NCBI GenBank assembly: GCA_001767455.1
Contig: MELC01000091.1
Coordinates: 84,102-148,101, forward strand
Length of the DNA stretch: 64,000 nt
Reading direction: 5' to 3'
Origin: Acidobacteria bacterium RIFCSPLOWO2_12_FULL_66_21
GTDB taxonomy: Bacteria; Acidobacteriota; Vicinamibacteria; Vicinamibacterales; 2-12-FULL-66-21
Below the pieces are notes generated by a model, which was given only the letters and a program-made list of their open reading frames with translations, had not been told where the DNA came from and did not search any database. The position numbers and the translations under genes are program-made. Of this stretch, positions 33,986 through 42,689 are shown one piece after another (positions within the stretch are counted from its first letter, which is position 1; each line of letters begins with the position of its first letter).

Positions 33986-34909
33986 ATGCGCAAGCCGCGC
34001 GCGCTCAGGTTCGGAGACCGCGTCGCGATCGTGGCGCCGGCGAGCCCGTTCGCCCGTGACGAGTTCGATGCCGGTGTCGCGGAACTGCGCGCGCTGGGAT
34101 TCGAGCCGGTCTGGGACGAGAGCGTCTTCGCCCGCGACCGCTACCTGGCGGGGGCCGCCGAAGCCCGCGCCGAGGCGTTCCGGCGCGCATGGGCGGACCC
34201 GGCCGTCGCGGCGCTCGTGGCGGCGCGAGGCGGTTACGGCAGCGTGCAGTTGCTGCCGCTGCTGGATCGCGAGCCGATTCTCGAGGCCCCGAAGGCGTTC
34301 ATCGGGTACAGCGATACCACGTCGCTCCTCTCCTGGCTGACGCTGTCGTGCGGCATCACGTCCTTTCACGGGCCCATGCTCGAGCGCCGGTTCTCCCGCG
34401 GCGACGCCGGGTACGATCGCGACAGTTTCCTGCGCTGCCTCTGTCGCGCCGAGCCGGCCGGGCCGATTGCGCACCCGCACCTCGTCGCGCTGCGCGCGGG
34501 AGAAGCGACGGGCATGCTCGTCGGTGGCACGTTGAGCATCATCGTGGCATCGCTCGGTACGCCGTACGCGTTCGATCCGCCTCGCGGCTGCGTGCTGTTT
34601 CTCGAGGACGTGGACGAACGCCCGTACCGCGTCGATCGCATGCTGACGCAGCTGCGGTTGAGCGGGATTCTCGGGCGGGCCTCCGCGCTTGTCTTTGGCG
34701 AGCTGAAGGGCTGCGACGAGCCTGGCGGCGACCCGGCGATCCGTGACGTCGTCGTGTCCCTGACGCGCGATTTTCCCGGGCCGGTGCTCTTCGGACTGCC
34801 GTCGGGTCATACCGGCGGCGCCATCGTGACGCTGCCGCTCGGCGTTCGCGCGCGCGTGCTGACTGGCGGCGCGCCGGCGTTGATCATCGAAGAGGCTGCG
34901 GTTTGCTGA
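33986..34909 (+). CDS. ldcA: LD-carboxypeptidase (S66 family)
   Basis: A 307-residue cytoplasmic serine peptidase that trims the terminal D-Ala from recycled tetrapeptides. The S66 signatures are GDRVAIVAPASPF at the N-terminus, AARGGYGSVQLLPLLD, the nucleophile serine in FIGYSDTTSL, FLEDVDERPYRVDRML and the late histidine in GLPSGHTGG. It lies between nagZ and mpl, which act before and after it in recycling. Confidence 0.92.
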   Translation: MRKPRALRFGDRVAIVAPASPFARDEFDAGVAELRALGFEPVWDESVFARDRYLAGAAEARAEAFRRAWADPAVAALVAARGGYGSVQLLPLLDREPILEAPKAFIGYSDTTSLLSWLTLSCGITSFHGPMLERRFSRGDAGYDRDSFLRCLCRAEPAGPIAHPHLVALRAGEATGMLVGGTLSIIVASLGTPYAFDPPRGCVLFLEDVDERPYRVDRMLTQLRLSGILGRASALVFGELKGCDEPGGDPAIRDVVVSLTRDFPGPVLFGLPSGHTGGAIVTLPLGVRARVLTGGAPALIIEEAAVC

Positions 34910-34910
34910 T

Positions 34911-36317
34911 ATGAAACGCATCCACCTGATCGGCATCTGCGGCACCGCCATGGCGACGCTCGCGGCCATGCTCAAGAGCAAGGGGCATGACGTGCGGGGC
35001 TCGGACCACAACGTCTACCCGCCGATGAGCGACTTCCTGCGCCAGCAGGACATCACGATCCTCGAGGGCTACAGCCCGGATCACATCACGGCGGATCTGG
35101 ATCTCGTCGTCGTCGGCAACGCGATCTCCCGCCGCAACACCGAGCTCGAGGAAGTGCTCGACCGCAAGATCCGATACTGCTCGCTGCCCGAGGCGGTGCG
35201 CGATCATTTTCTCTGGGCCGCCCGCTCGGTCGTCATCACCGGCACGCACGGCAAGACGACCACGACGTCGCTGGCGGGCTGGCTGCTGGCGCATGGCGGC
35301 GCCGATCCGAGCGTCCTCATCGGCGGCATCGCGGAGAACTTCGAAGGCAGCTATCGCATCGGGGGCGGGCGCGACTTCGTGATCGAGGGAGACGAGTACG
35401 ACAGCGCGTTCTTCGACAAGACCGCGAAGTTCCTGAAGTACCTGCCCGATATCGCCGTGGTCGGCAACATCGAGTTCGATCATGCCGACATCTATGCGGA
35501 TCTCGACGAGATCCGCCTGGCCTTCCGGCGGTTCGTCAATCTCATCCCGCGGCGCGGGCTGCTGCTCCTCGGCGCCGACAACGCCGACGCGCTCGCGCTC
35601 AAGGACAAGGCGCTCTGCCGTGTCGAGACGTTCGGCCTGTCGAACGACGCCGAATGGCAGGCCCACGACATCACGATCGCGAGCGCCTCGACCACGTTCA
35701 GCGTGCGCCGCGGCGGGACGCCGGTCGGCACCTTCGAGGTGCCGCTGCTGGGCTCCTACAACGTACGCAACGCGCTGGCAGCCATCGCCGTCGGCGCGGC
35801 CGTCGGCCTCGCAACCGATACGATGGCCGAGGGCCTGCGGAAATTCCGTGGCGTCCGCCGCCGTCTCCAGCACCGCGGCACCGCCGCGGGCGTCGCGGTG
35901 TACGACGACTTCGCGCACCATCCGACCGCCATCGGCGAAACGCTCGACGGAGTCCGTTCGGCCTTCCCGGACCGGCGCATCTGGGCGATCTTCGAGCCGC
36001 GCTCCGCGACCGCCTGCCGCCGCATCTTCCAGTCGGAATTCGCTCGCGCCCTGTCGAAGGCGGACCGTGTCGTCGTGCCGGCGGTGTTCCGCTCGACGCT
36101 GCCGGAGGCAGAGCGCCTCTCGCCCGAGGCGCTCATCACCGATCTGCAGAGCAACGGCGTCGAGGCGCGATACATTCCCCAGGTCGACGACATCGTGACG
36201 ACGGTCGCGCGGGAAGCCCGCGACGGCGACCTCGTCATCGTGATGTCGAACGGCGGGTTCGACGACATTCACCGGAAGCTCCTCGCCGCGCTCGAGGCGC
36301 GCGCCTCCCGCCGCTAG
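34911..36317 (+). CDS. mpl: UDP-N-acetylmuramate:L-Ala-gamma-D-Glu-meso-DAP ligase
   Basis: 468 residues, a Mur-ligase relative that reattaches the recycled tripeptide to UDP-MurNAc. N-terminal nucleotide-binding IHLIGICGTAMATLA, ATP loop TGTHGKTTTTSLAGW, IEGDEYDSAFFDK, GNIEFDHADIY and YDDFAHHPTAIGETL. The EGDEYD and FFDK blocks favour Mpl over MurC. Together with nagZ and ldcA it shows a complete small recycling set and implies a DAP-containing wall. Confidence 0.93.
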   Translation: MKRIHLIGICGTAMATLAAMLKSKGHDVRGSDHNVYPPMSDFLRQQDITILEGYSPDHITADLDLVVVGNAISRRNTELEEVLDRKIRYCSLPEAVRDHFLWAARSVVITGTHGKTTTTSLAGWLLAHGGADPSVLIGGIAENFEGSYRIGGGRDFVIEGDEYDSAFFDKTAKFLKYLPDIAVVGNIEFDHADIYADLDEIRLAFRRFVNLIPRRGLLLLGADNADALALKDKALCRVETFGLSNDAEWQAHDITIASASTTFSVRRGGTPVGTFEVPLLGSYNVRNALAAIAVGAAVGLATDTMAEGLRKFRGVRRRLQHRGTAAGVAVYDDFAHHPTAIGETLDGVRSAFPDRRIWAIFEPRSATACRRIFQSEFARALSKADRVVVPAVFRSTLPEAERLSPEALITDLQSNGVEARYIPQVDDIVTTVAREARDGDLVIVMSNGGFDDIHRKLLAALEARASRR

Positions 36318-36324
36318 ACTGCCG

Positions 36325-37011
36325 ATGGAGGATCCGCGGATCGTCCCGGCTGGTGACGCGGCGCTCCTCGTCGAGTTCCCCGCGCGAATCGATCCGGCAA
36401 CGAGCGCGCGCGTGATTGCGCTCGCGGAGGCGGTTCGCGCACGCTCGGGCGCGAAGGTCCGCGACCTCGTGGTCGGGTACTGCTCGCTCACGGTGTACTT
36501 CGACCCACTGACGCTCGATGCCGGCTGGCTCGCGTCCGAGCTGCGCGCGCTCACGGCGAACGTGCCTGCCTCGCTGTCTGCTGACGGCGCGTTGATCGAT
36601 GTCCCGGTGTGTTACGGCGGAGAGTTCGGGCCCGATCTTGGCGAGGTCGCCGCGCGCGCCGCGTGTTCGGAGGAAGAGGTCGTCGCCCTGCACAGCGGCC
36701 GGACCTATCGTGTCTACGTCGTCGGCTTCGTGCCTGGCTTTCCATACATGGCGGCCCTGGATCCGCGCCTTGCCGTTCCGCGCCGGGCCACCCCTCGCAC
36801 GAAGGTCCCCGCGGGTTCGGTGGCGATTGCCGCCGGCCAGACAGGCATCTACCCGATGGAAACGCCGGGCGGATGGCACCTGCTCGGACGCACGCCGCTG
36901 CGTCCCTACGACGCCGCGCGACGCGAACCGTTCCTCTTCAGGCCCGGAGACCGGGTGCGGTTCCAGCCAATCGATCGGGCACAGTTCGAAAAAGTGGCGG
37001 GGGCCCAATGA
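36325..37011 (+). CDS. pxpB: 5-oxoprolinase subunit B (KipI family)
   Basis: 228 residues. VPAGDAALLVEF at the N-terminus and the C-terminal carboxyltransferase-like domain with YVVGFVPGFPYMAALDP, PRRATPRTKVPAGSVAIAAG and TPGGWHLLGRTP define subunit B of the ATP-dependent 5-oxoprolinase PxpABC, which recycles 5-oxoproline to glutamate. Its stop overlaps pxpC. PxpA (LamB/YcsF) is not in the window. Confidence 0.9.
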   Translation: MEDPRIVPAGDAALLVEFPARIDPATSARVIALAEAVRARSGAKVRDLVVGYCSLTVYFDPLTLDAGWLASELRALTANVPASLSADGALIDVPVCYGGEFGPDLGEVAARAACSEEEVVALHSGRTYRVYVVGFVPGFPYMAALDPRLAVPRRATPRTKVPAGSVAIAAGQTGIYPMETPGGWHLLGRTPLRPYDAARREPFLFRPGDRVRFQPIDRAQFEKVAGAQ

Positions 37012-37928
37012 GGCACCTCTCCATCGTGCGGCCGGGCATGCTGACGACGATTCAGGATCGCGGGCGCTGGGGACGCCAGGCGAGCGGCGTGCCGGTTGCC
37101 GGTCCGATGGACGTCTATTCCCACCGGCTGGCGAACCGCCTCGTGGGGAACGACGACGACGCGGCAGCGCTCGAAATCACGATCATCGGCCCTGAGCTGG
37201 AAGCGGAAGACGACATGGTGTGCGCCATCGCGGGCGCTGAGTTCGCCGTCGCGGTCGACGGCGTTCCCGCGCCTCTATCCCGGCCCTTCACCCTTGCTTC
37301 AGGCGCCCGGCTTCGCTTCGGCGAGCGCCTGGCCGGCGCGCGGGCGTCGCTGGCGGTTGCCGGCGGGATTGCCGTGGAACCGGTGTTCGGCAGCCGCGCC
37401 ACGAGCGTCATCAGCCATATGGGACCGCTCGGAGGCCGGCCGCTGGTTGCCGGAGATCGCCTGCCAATCGGTTCGACGACACCCGGAGGGCTGCCCGCCG
37501 GCACTCCGCTGCCGTTGCCCCGGGGCGGCGCAACAGTGCGCGTCATCCTGGGACCGCACGACCACTGGTTCACTCCTGAAGCGGTCCGCACCTTGCTGGA
37601 GACACGCTTCGTGGTCACGCCGCAGTCGAACCGGATGGGCTACCGGCTGGAAGGCGCGCCGCTCAGCCATTCGGCGGGATCCGACATTCTCTCGGATGCG
37701 ACCCCGATTGGCTCGCTGCAGGTCCCCGGCTCCGGCCAGGCCATTCTCCTGATGGCGGATCGACAGACGACCGGCGGGTATCCGAAGATTGCGACCGTCG
37801 TGACCGCGGATCTTCCGATCGCCGGCCAGCTTGCCCCGGGTGACTGGATTGCATTCATGGCGTGCACTCCGGCCGACGCGCTCGAGGCGCTCCACGCGCA
37901 GGAAGCGCGGCTGGCGGGGACGCGATGA
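37008..37928 (+). CDS. pxpC: 5-oxoprolinase subunit C (KipA family)
   Basis: 306 residues of the biotin-dependent carboxyltransferase-like family. VRPGMLTTIQDRGRWGRQAS, GVPVAGPMDVYSHRLANRLV, LGPHDHWFTPEAVRTLLE, NRMGYRLEG and LLMADRQTTGGYPKIATV are typical. It works with PxpB and PxpA. Start overlaps pxpB, and the stop overlaps murB (ATGA), so these two 5-oxoprolinase genes are translationally embedded in a wall-synthesis operon. Confidence 0.9.
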   Translation: MRHLSIVRPGMLTTIQDRGRWGRQASGVPVAGPMDVYSHRLANRLVGNDDDAAALEITIIGPELEAEDDMVCAIAGAEFAVAVDGVPAPLSRPFTLASGARLRFGERLAGARASLAVAGGIAVEPVFGSRATSVISHMGPLGGRPLVAGDRLPIGSTTPGGLPAGTPLPLPRGGATVRVILGPHDHWFTPEAVRTLLETRFVVTPQSNRMGYRLEGAPLSHSAGSDILSDATPIGSLQVPGSGQAILLMADRQTTGGYPKIATVVTADLPIAGQLAPGDWIAFMACTPADALEALHAQEARLAGTR

Positions 37929-38881
37929 CCGATTTCACCGCGCGGCTGCGGCAGGCATTCGGCGACGAGCGCGTGCGCCGCGATGTTCCTCTCGCGCCCT
38001 TCACGACATTCAAGCTCGGCGGCCCGGCCGACTGGCTGCTCGAGGTTCGCGGAGCCGAGGAGCTGCACCGCGCTCTCGAACTCGCCGTCGAGGCGCACGT
38101 GCCGGTCACGGTCCTCGGCGGCGGCTCGAACGTCCTCGTCGCCGACGCCGGTGTGCGCGGCCTCGTCATACGCATGCGCGGCCGGACCGTGCAGCTCGCC
38201 ACGCCGACCCTGGTGCGCGCCGATGCCGGGCTCGCGATCAACGGGCTCGTGCGGTGGACGATCTTGCACGGCCTTGCCGGCCTCGAAGCGTGGGCGGGGA
38301 CGCCGGGAACCGTCGGCGGCGCGGTCTTCGGCAACGCGCATTTCCGCGGACGCCTCATCAGCGAGCTTGTCGAAGCCGTCCGGCTGTTCACGCCGTCCGG
38401 CGAGTTGATGGAGGTGCCCGCCATCGAGATGGGATTCGACTACGATTACAGCCGTCTTCAACAGACCCGTGAAATCGCCGTCTCCGCGGATTTCCGGGTG
38501 TCTTCCGGCGAGCCCGCGGCGCTGCGGGAAATCGCGCGCGAATCGCTGGCGTTCCGCAAGCGCACGCAGCCGCTCGAGTCCGCGAGCGCCGGCTGCGTGT
38601 TCCAGAATCCCGATCCCGCCCGGGACCGCGTGCCCGAAGGCATTCCTCCGTCGGCCGGCGCCCTCGTGGATCGCGCGGGCCTGAAGGACGCCCGGGAAGG
38701 GGGCGCGCGCGTCTCGCCCGCGCACGCCAACTTCATCGTGAACGACGGCGGCGCGTCGGCGCGCGACATCCGCGCGCTGATCGACCGCTGCAAGCGGACG
38801 GTGAAAGAGCGCTTCGGCGTCGAGCTGCGCGAGGAGATCGTCTCACTCGGATTCGGGGGCGAGAGCAGGAACACATGGTGA
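37925..38881 (+). CDS. murB: UDP-N-acetylenolpyruvoylglucosamine reductase
   Basis: A 318-residue FAD enzyme that reduces the MurA product to UDP-MurNAc. FAD-binding signatures are TTFKLGGPADWLLEV, VLGGGSNVLVADAG and GTPGTVGGAVFGNAHFRG. In the proton-donor motif SAGCVFQNP, C224 replaces the serine found in E. coli MurB (NAGSFFKNP). A Cys at this place is known in some lineages and should be functional. The final glutamate lies in ELREEIVSLG. It directly precedes murA with a 7-nt overlap. Confidence 0.94.
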   Translation: MTDFTARLRQAFGDERVRRDVPLAPFTTFKLGGPADWLLEVRGAEELHRALELAVEAHVPVTVLGGGSNVLVADAGVRGLVIRMRGRTVQLATPTLVRADAGLAINGLVRWTILHGLAGLEAWAGTPGTVGGAVFGNAHFRGRLISELVEAVRLFTPSGELMEVPAIEMGFDYDYSRLQQTREIAVSADFRVSSGEPAALREIARESLAFRKRTQPLESASAGCVFQNPDPARDRVPEGIPPSAGALVDRAGLKDAREGGARVSPAHANFIVNDGGASARDIRALIDRCKRTVKERFGVELREEIVSLGFGGESRNTW

Positions 38882-40137
38882 CCCTCAGGATAGAAGGCGG
38901 CCGTCCGCTGGCCGGCCGCGTCGCCGTCGAAGGGAACAAGAACTCCGCGCTGCCGCTGCTGGCCGCGTGCCTGCTGACGGATCAGGAATGCGTGCTCACG
39001 AACATGCCGCGCATCCGCGATGTCGACGTGCTCATCGAGCTGCTCGTCGGCCTCGGCGCCGAAGTCGAGCGGCCGGATCCGGCCACGGTGCGCATCCGGT
39101 GCCGCTCCGTGACGAGCGACGAGCCGGATCCGGCGCTCGTCGGGCGGCTTCGCGGATCGGTGCTGCTGCTCGGCCCCCTGCTCGCGCGCCGCGGCGCCGC
39201 GCGGCTGGCGCAGCCCGGCGGCGACTTCCCCGCGCGCCGTACGATCACGACGCACCTCCAGGCGCTCGCGGCGATGGGAGCGGTGGCCGTCGCGGTCGAA
39301 GGGCCGGGCTACGGGCTCGCGGCGCCGGACGGCTTGACCGGCGCGTCGATGTACCTCGACGAGGCGTCGGTCACGGGAACGGAAACGGCGCTGCTCGCCG
39401 CGGCGGCGGCGAAAGGGCGCAGCCAGATCCGTCACGCCGCGATGGAGCCGCACGTCGTCGACCTGTGCCGGTTCCTGCGGGCGATGGGTGTGTCGATCAC
39501 GGGGGAGGGGACCCCGACGATCTGCCTCGAGGCGCCGGCGAGATTCGGCGGCGCCACCCATCGACTCGACGGCGACTACATCGAGGCCGGGAGCTGGGGA
39601 GTCGTCGCCGCGATCACCGGAGGGGAAATCGAAGTGACCGGCGCACGGTCCGAGGCTCTCGAAGTCGTGGCGGCGCCCCTTCGCCTGATGGGGCTGTCGT
39701 GCAGCCACGATGACGATCGACTGGTCGTGAGACCGTCCTGGCTGAAGGCGACGCGGCGGATCACAACGGGACTCTGGCCGGGATTCCCGAGCGACATGGT
39801 CAGCCTGGTGACGGTGCTCGCGACGCAGGCGGACGGCCGCACCCTCGTGCACGACTGGCTGTACGAGCTGCGGCTCTTCGCGCTGGAACAATTGAGCGCC
39901 ATGCGTGCCGATCTGTTCCTCTGCGATCCGCACCGCATCATCGTCAGCGGCCCGACGAAATTGAGGGGACGTCATCTGGACAGCCGCGACCTGCGCTCGG
40001 GGATGGCGCTGATTGCCGCGGCGCTCGCGGCGGAAGGGGAGAGCCGGGTGAGGCCGCTCGAGATCGTGGAGCGCGGCTACGCGTCGCTCGTCGAGCGCCT
40101 CACCTCGCTCGGCGCCGTCGTCGAGCGCCTGTCCTAG
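38875..40137 (+). CDS. murA: UDP-N-acetylglucosamine 1-carboxyvinyltransferase, Cys115-lacking
   Basis: 420 residues, an EPSP-synthase-fold enzyme that makes the first committed peptidoglycan precursor. K22-N23 (EGNKNSALPLLA) match the conserved substrate-binding pair, and LDEASVTGTET, GDYIEAGSW, PGFPSDM and the RSGMALIAAALAAEG block follow. In the fosfomycin-target loop, where E. coli has PGGCTIG, this protein has PGGD (D117), the Cys-to-Asp exchange known from naturally fosfomycin-resistant MurA enzymes. The loop after it (FPARRTITTHL) also differs from the usual GARPVDLH. It is the only murA in the window; a second copy elsewhere cannot be excluded. Confidence 0.88.
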   Translation: MVTLRIEGGRPLAGRVAVEGNKNSALPLLAACLLTDQECVLTNMPRIRDVDVLIELLVGLGAEVERPDPATVRIRCRSVTSDEPDPALVGRLRGSVLLLGPLLARRGAARLAQPGGDFPARRTITTHLQALAAMGAVAVAVEGPGYGLAAPDGLTGASMYLDEASVTGTETALLAAAAAKGRSQIRHAAMEPHVVDLCRFLRAMGVSITGEGTPTICLEAPARFGGATHRLDGDYIEAGSWGVVAAITGGEIEVTGARSEALEVVAAPLRLMGLSCSHDDDRLVVRPSWLKATRRITTGLWPGFPSDMVSLVTVLATQADGRTLVHDWLYELRLFALEQLSAMRADLFLCDPHRIIVSGPTKLRGRHLDSRDLRSGMALIAAALAAEGESRVRPLEIVERGYASLVERLTSLGAVVERLS

Positions 40138-40159
40138 TGGGGACGGGGCGCCTGCGAGG

Positions 40160-42049
40160 TCAAGAGCCGCCGCCGCCGGGCTTCTTCACGGGCGGCTTCT
40201 CTCCCGGCTTCAACGGCGCGGCCGTTCCCGGCGGCTGCAACGGCTGGGGGAACTTCGGAAGCGCGGGCCCCTTCGGTTCCATCTGCCCCGCGGGCGGGGC
40301 GCCAGCCTCATCACGATCTCGTGGCGGAAGCTGAATGCCGGGAAGCTCCCCGGCCGTGGTACCCCCGTCGCGCCCGAGCCGGAACGGCCGCAGGTCTCCC
40401 TCCGATAGATCCAGCACGCGGACGATGTGCGGGGTCAGGGTGAGGATGATGTCGGTCTGCTGCGCTTCCTTGCGATGATTCGCGAACAGTCGCCCGACGA
40501 GCGGCAGATCGCTCAGTCCCGGTACTCCCGAGAGCACCGTGCGCTCGTCGTCGCGGATCAGTCCCGCGAGCATGTTCGTTTCACCGTCCCGCAGGCGGAT
40601 CGTCGTCGTGATCTCGCGGTTGCCGAAGGTCGGCAGGCCGCCGAATCCCGTACCGGAGATGCTGCTCACCGACAGCTTCAACGCCAGCGAGACCTCGTCG
40701 TCGTGATGGGTGCGGGGGGTGATGTCGATGTTCACCCCGATATTCTGGTACTCGTACGACGTGATCGGCTGCTGGTTGATGCCGCCGGTGGCGATGGGGG
40801 CGAACGTGGTGATCGGCACGGGCACCCGCTCACCGAACCGCGCCTGTGCGGCGATGCCCTCCGACGCGCGTATGTGCGGATTGGCGAGCGTCCGTGTGTT
40901 CGCGTCGTTCTTGAGGAGCCGGTAGTAGATGCCCGGCACGCCCGACATGAACACGTCGGCCTGTGTCAGGTTGCGGACGTTCTGCAGCGTCAGGTTGTCG
41001 CGGTTGACGTCGGCCGATCCCGAGATGCCCTCGGAACCGGGCGAGGCGATCTGGAGGCCGTACTCGCGCAGCCGCGTGCGATCGACCTCGAGCAGCTCGA
41101 CGTCGATGACGACTTCCGGCCGCGCCTTGTCGATGGCCGCGATGAGGCGGCCGGCGGCCGCGATCCGCTCGGGCGTGTCTTTCAACGAGATCGCGTTGGT
41201 CGCGGTGATGGGCGAGATCTGGCGGACGTCCACGACGATGCGAAGGAGATCGATGACCTCCTTGACGTCGGCATTACTGAGGTAGAAGACCTGGACGACC
41301 GACTCCTCGTACTCGCGGCGCTTGGGCGGCGTGTCGGGGACGATGGTGATCGTCCTGGGAGCCGTCACCCGATAGAACGTGCGGGTCGCGGTGGTGAGCG
41401 AGGTGAGCGCCTCGGGCAGCGTGACGTTGCGCAGGTCGACGCTCAGCGGCGCGTCGCGGAACCCGGAGTCGAAGACGAGATTCAGGCCGGCGAATCGCGC
41501 CACGGCGGTGAAGATCGCGCGCGCGCCCGCATTGCTGAACACGAGCGAATCCGGGAGCGTGGCGCCCTCCGGCAGGTCGAGTCCCGCCGGGGGAAGGTCG
41601 CGCGCCTTCTGGATGAGCGTCTGAAGCTCGGTCTTGCCTTCGCGCGACACGGCCAGCTTGGTCCGGACCTTCTGGCGCGCATCCTTCAGCGCCGCCTCGA
41701 CATCCGAGTCGGTCGGGTTCAGTTCCGCGGCGAGCTGATACTCGGCGAGCGCGTCTTCGTGCCGCTCGGCCGCCGACAGCCGCCGGCCGCGGAAGAAATG
41801 GTCCTGCGAGGCGCGCAGCCGCGCCCGATCGAGGGCCAGGCGCGCGTCGCGATCGTCGGGGTGGAGGCGGACGACCTTCGTGTATTCCACGACGGCGCGG
41901 TCGTAGTCCTGAGATCGCTCCGCCCGGCGCCCCGCCCCGAGCGCGCCTCCCGCGGCGCAGCCGCAGAGCAGCAGGGCGGCGGCCGCCGGCACCCACGGGA
42001 GCGCGAGGCGCCGCAACCTAGCGAGACGGTGAGCCACTGGTGATGACAT
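40160..42049 (-). CDS. Secretin-family lipoprotein with N-terminal TPR
   Basis: 629 residues. The ATG at 42049 is chosen; a GTG at 42055 adds two. A lipoprotein-like signal (AAALLLCGC) is followed by TPR-like repeats (about 45-120), secretin N-type domains (FSNAGARAIFTAVARFAGLN; VVQVFYLSNADVKEVIDLLR) and a C-terminal secretin beta-domain (about 330-570) with QNIGVNIDITPR, TIRLRDGETNMLAGLI and VPGLSDLPLVGRLF. A proline-rich tail ends it. It resembles GspD-like type II/III secretion proteins. No other secretion genes adjoin it; it overlaps lolA by 32 nt. Confidence 0.85.
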   Translation of the reverse strand: MSSPVAHRLARLRRLALPWVPAAAALLLCGCAAGGALGAGRRAERSQDYDRAVVEYTKVVRLHPDDRDARLALDRARLRASQDHFFRGRRLSAAERHEDALAEYQLAAELNPTDSDVEAALKDARQKVRTKLAVSREGKTELQTLIQKARDLPPAGLDLPEGATLPDSLVFSNAGARAIFTAVARFAGLNLVFDSGFRDAPLSVDLRNVTLPEALTSLTTATRTFYRVTAPRTITIVPDTPPKRREYEESVVQVFYLSNADVKEVIDLLRIVVDVRQISPITATNAISLKDTPERIAAAGRLIAAIDKARPEVVIDVELLEVDRTRLREYGLQIASPGSEGISGSADVNRDNLTLQNVRNLTQADVFMSGVPGIYYRLLKNDANTRTLANPHIRASEGIAAQARFGERVPVPITTFAPIATGGINQQPITSYEYQNIGVNIDITPRTHHDDEVSLALKLSVSSISGTGFGGLPTFGNREITTTIRLRDGETNMLAGLIRDDERTVLSGVPGLSDLPLVGRLFANHRKEAQQTDIILTLTPHIVRVLDLSEGDLRPFRLGRDGGTTAGELPGIQLPPRDRDEAGAPPAGQMEPKGPALPKFPQPLQPPGTAAPLKPGEKPPVKKPGGGGS

Positions 42050-42689
42050 CGGCACCGCGAGGGATCTTGAACGCGAAGATCTTATCGGCCAACCCGACGT
42101 TTTCCTTGAAGTTCGAGAAGACGAAGGTCGATCGCCCGCCCTGCTTGTCGGCCGCGGTCAGCTCCCGGAACTGGAGGGACGCGCGGTCCACGACCAACTG
42201 GAGCCAATCGTAGTCCCGTTCAGGCAGGCGTGGCTCCAGCCGCAGGGCATAGGTCGTATCGATACCGCCCTGCGCGTATGTCACGGTGAAATCGCGCGTC
42301 AGGTTGCCCTTGCCGACCAGGAAGAGAACGGCGGTCGTGGCCTGGTCCTCGGGCGGCACCGGACTGACGATCACCTGATTGTCGGCCGGCACGTACGAGT
42401 AGATCCGGAGGCCGTCCGACACGAAGAGCTTGGTGTCGGGAGACTTGTAGTCCCATCGCATCTTTCCGGGCTTCTTCACCCGCACCGTGCCGCGCTCGCT
42501 GAGCTTCTTGTGGAGCATGCCCGACTCGTAGTTGTGCACGAAATCCGCGGTGAAGTCGCGGATGGTGTCGTACTTCTTCTGGAGGGCAGCGGCCACCTCG
42601 CGCGCGGGCTTCGACGGGGCCTGCGGCCGGGCCGCAAGGGCGCCGCCGGAGACGACGAGCAGCGCAGCCAGGACAATCGCGTCGCGCAT
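42018..42689 (-). CDS. lolA: Outer-membrane lipoprotein carrier LolA
   Basis: A 223-residue periplasmic chaperone with a signal peptide (AIVLAALLVVSGGALA) and the LolA-like half-barrel pattern: YDTIRDFTADFVHNY, RGTVRVKKPGKMRWDYKSP, LFVSDGLRIYSYVPADNQV and LFLVGKGNLTRDF. It carries lipoproteins from LolCDE to the outer membrane. It overlaps the downstream secretin-lipoprotein gene, whose product probably needs this pathway. Confidence 0.88.
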   Translation of the reverse strand: MRDAIVLAALLVVSGGALAARPQAPSKPAREVAAALQKKYDTIRDFTADFVHNYESGMLHKKLSERGTVRVKKPGKMRWDYKSPDTKLFVSDGLRIYSYVPADNQVIVSPVPPEDQATTAVLFLVGKGNLTRDFTVTYAQGGIDTTYALRLEPRLPERDYDWLQLVVDRASLQFRELTAADKQGGRSTFVFSNFKENVGLADKIFAFKIPRGADVITSGSPSR

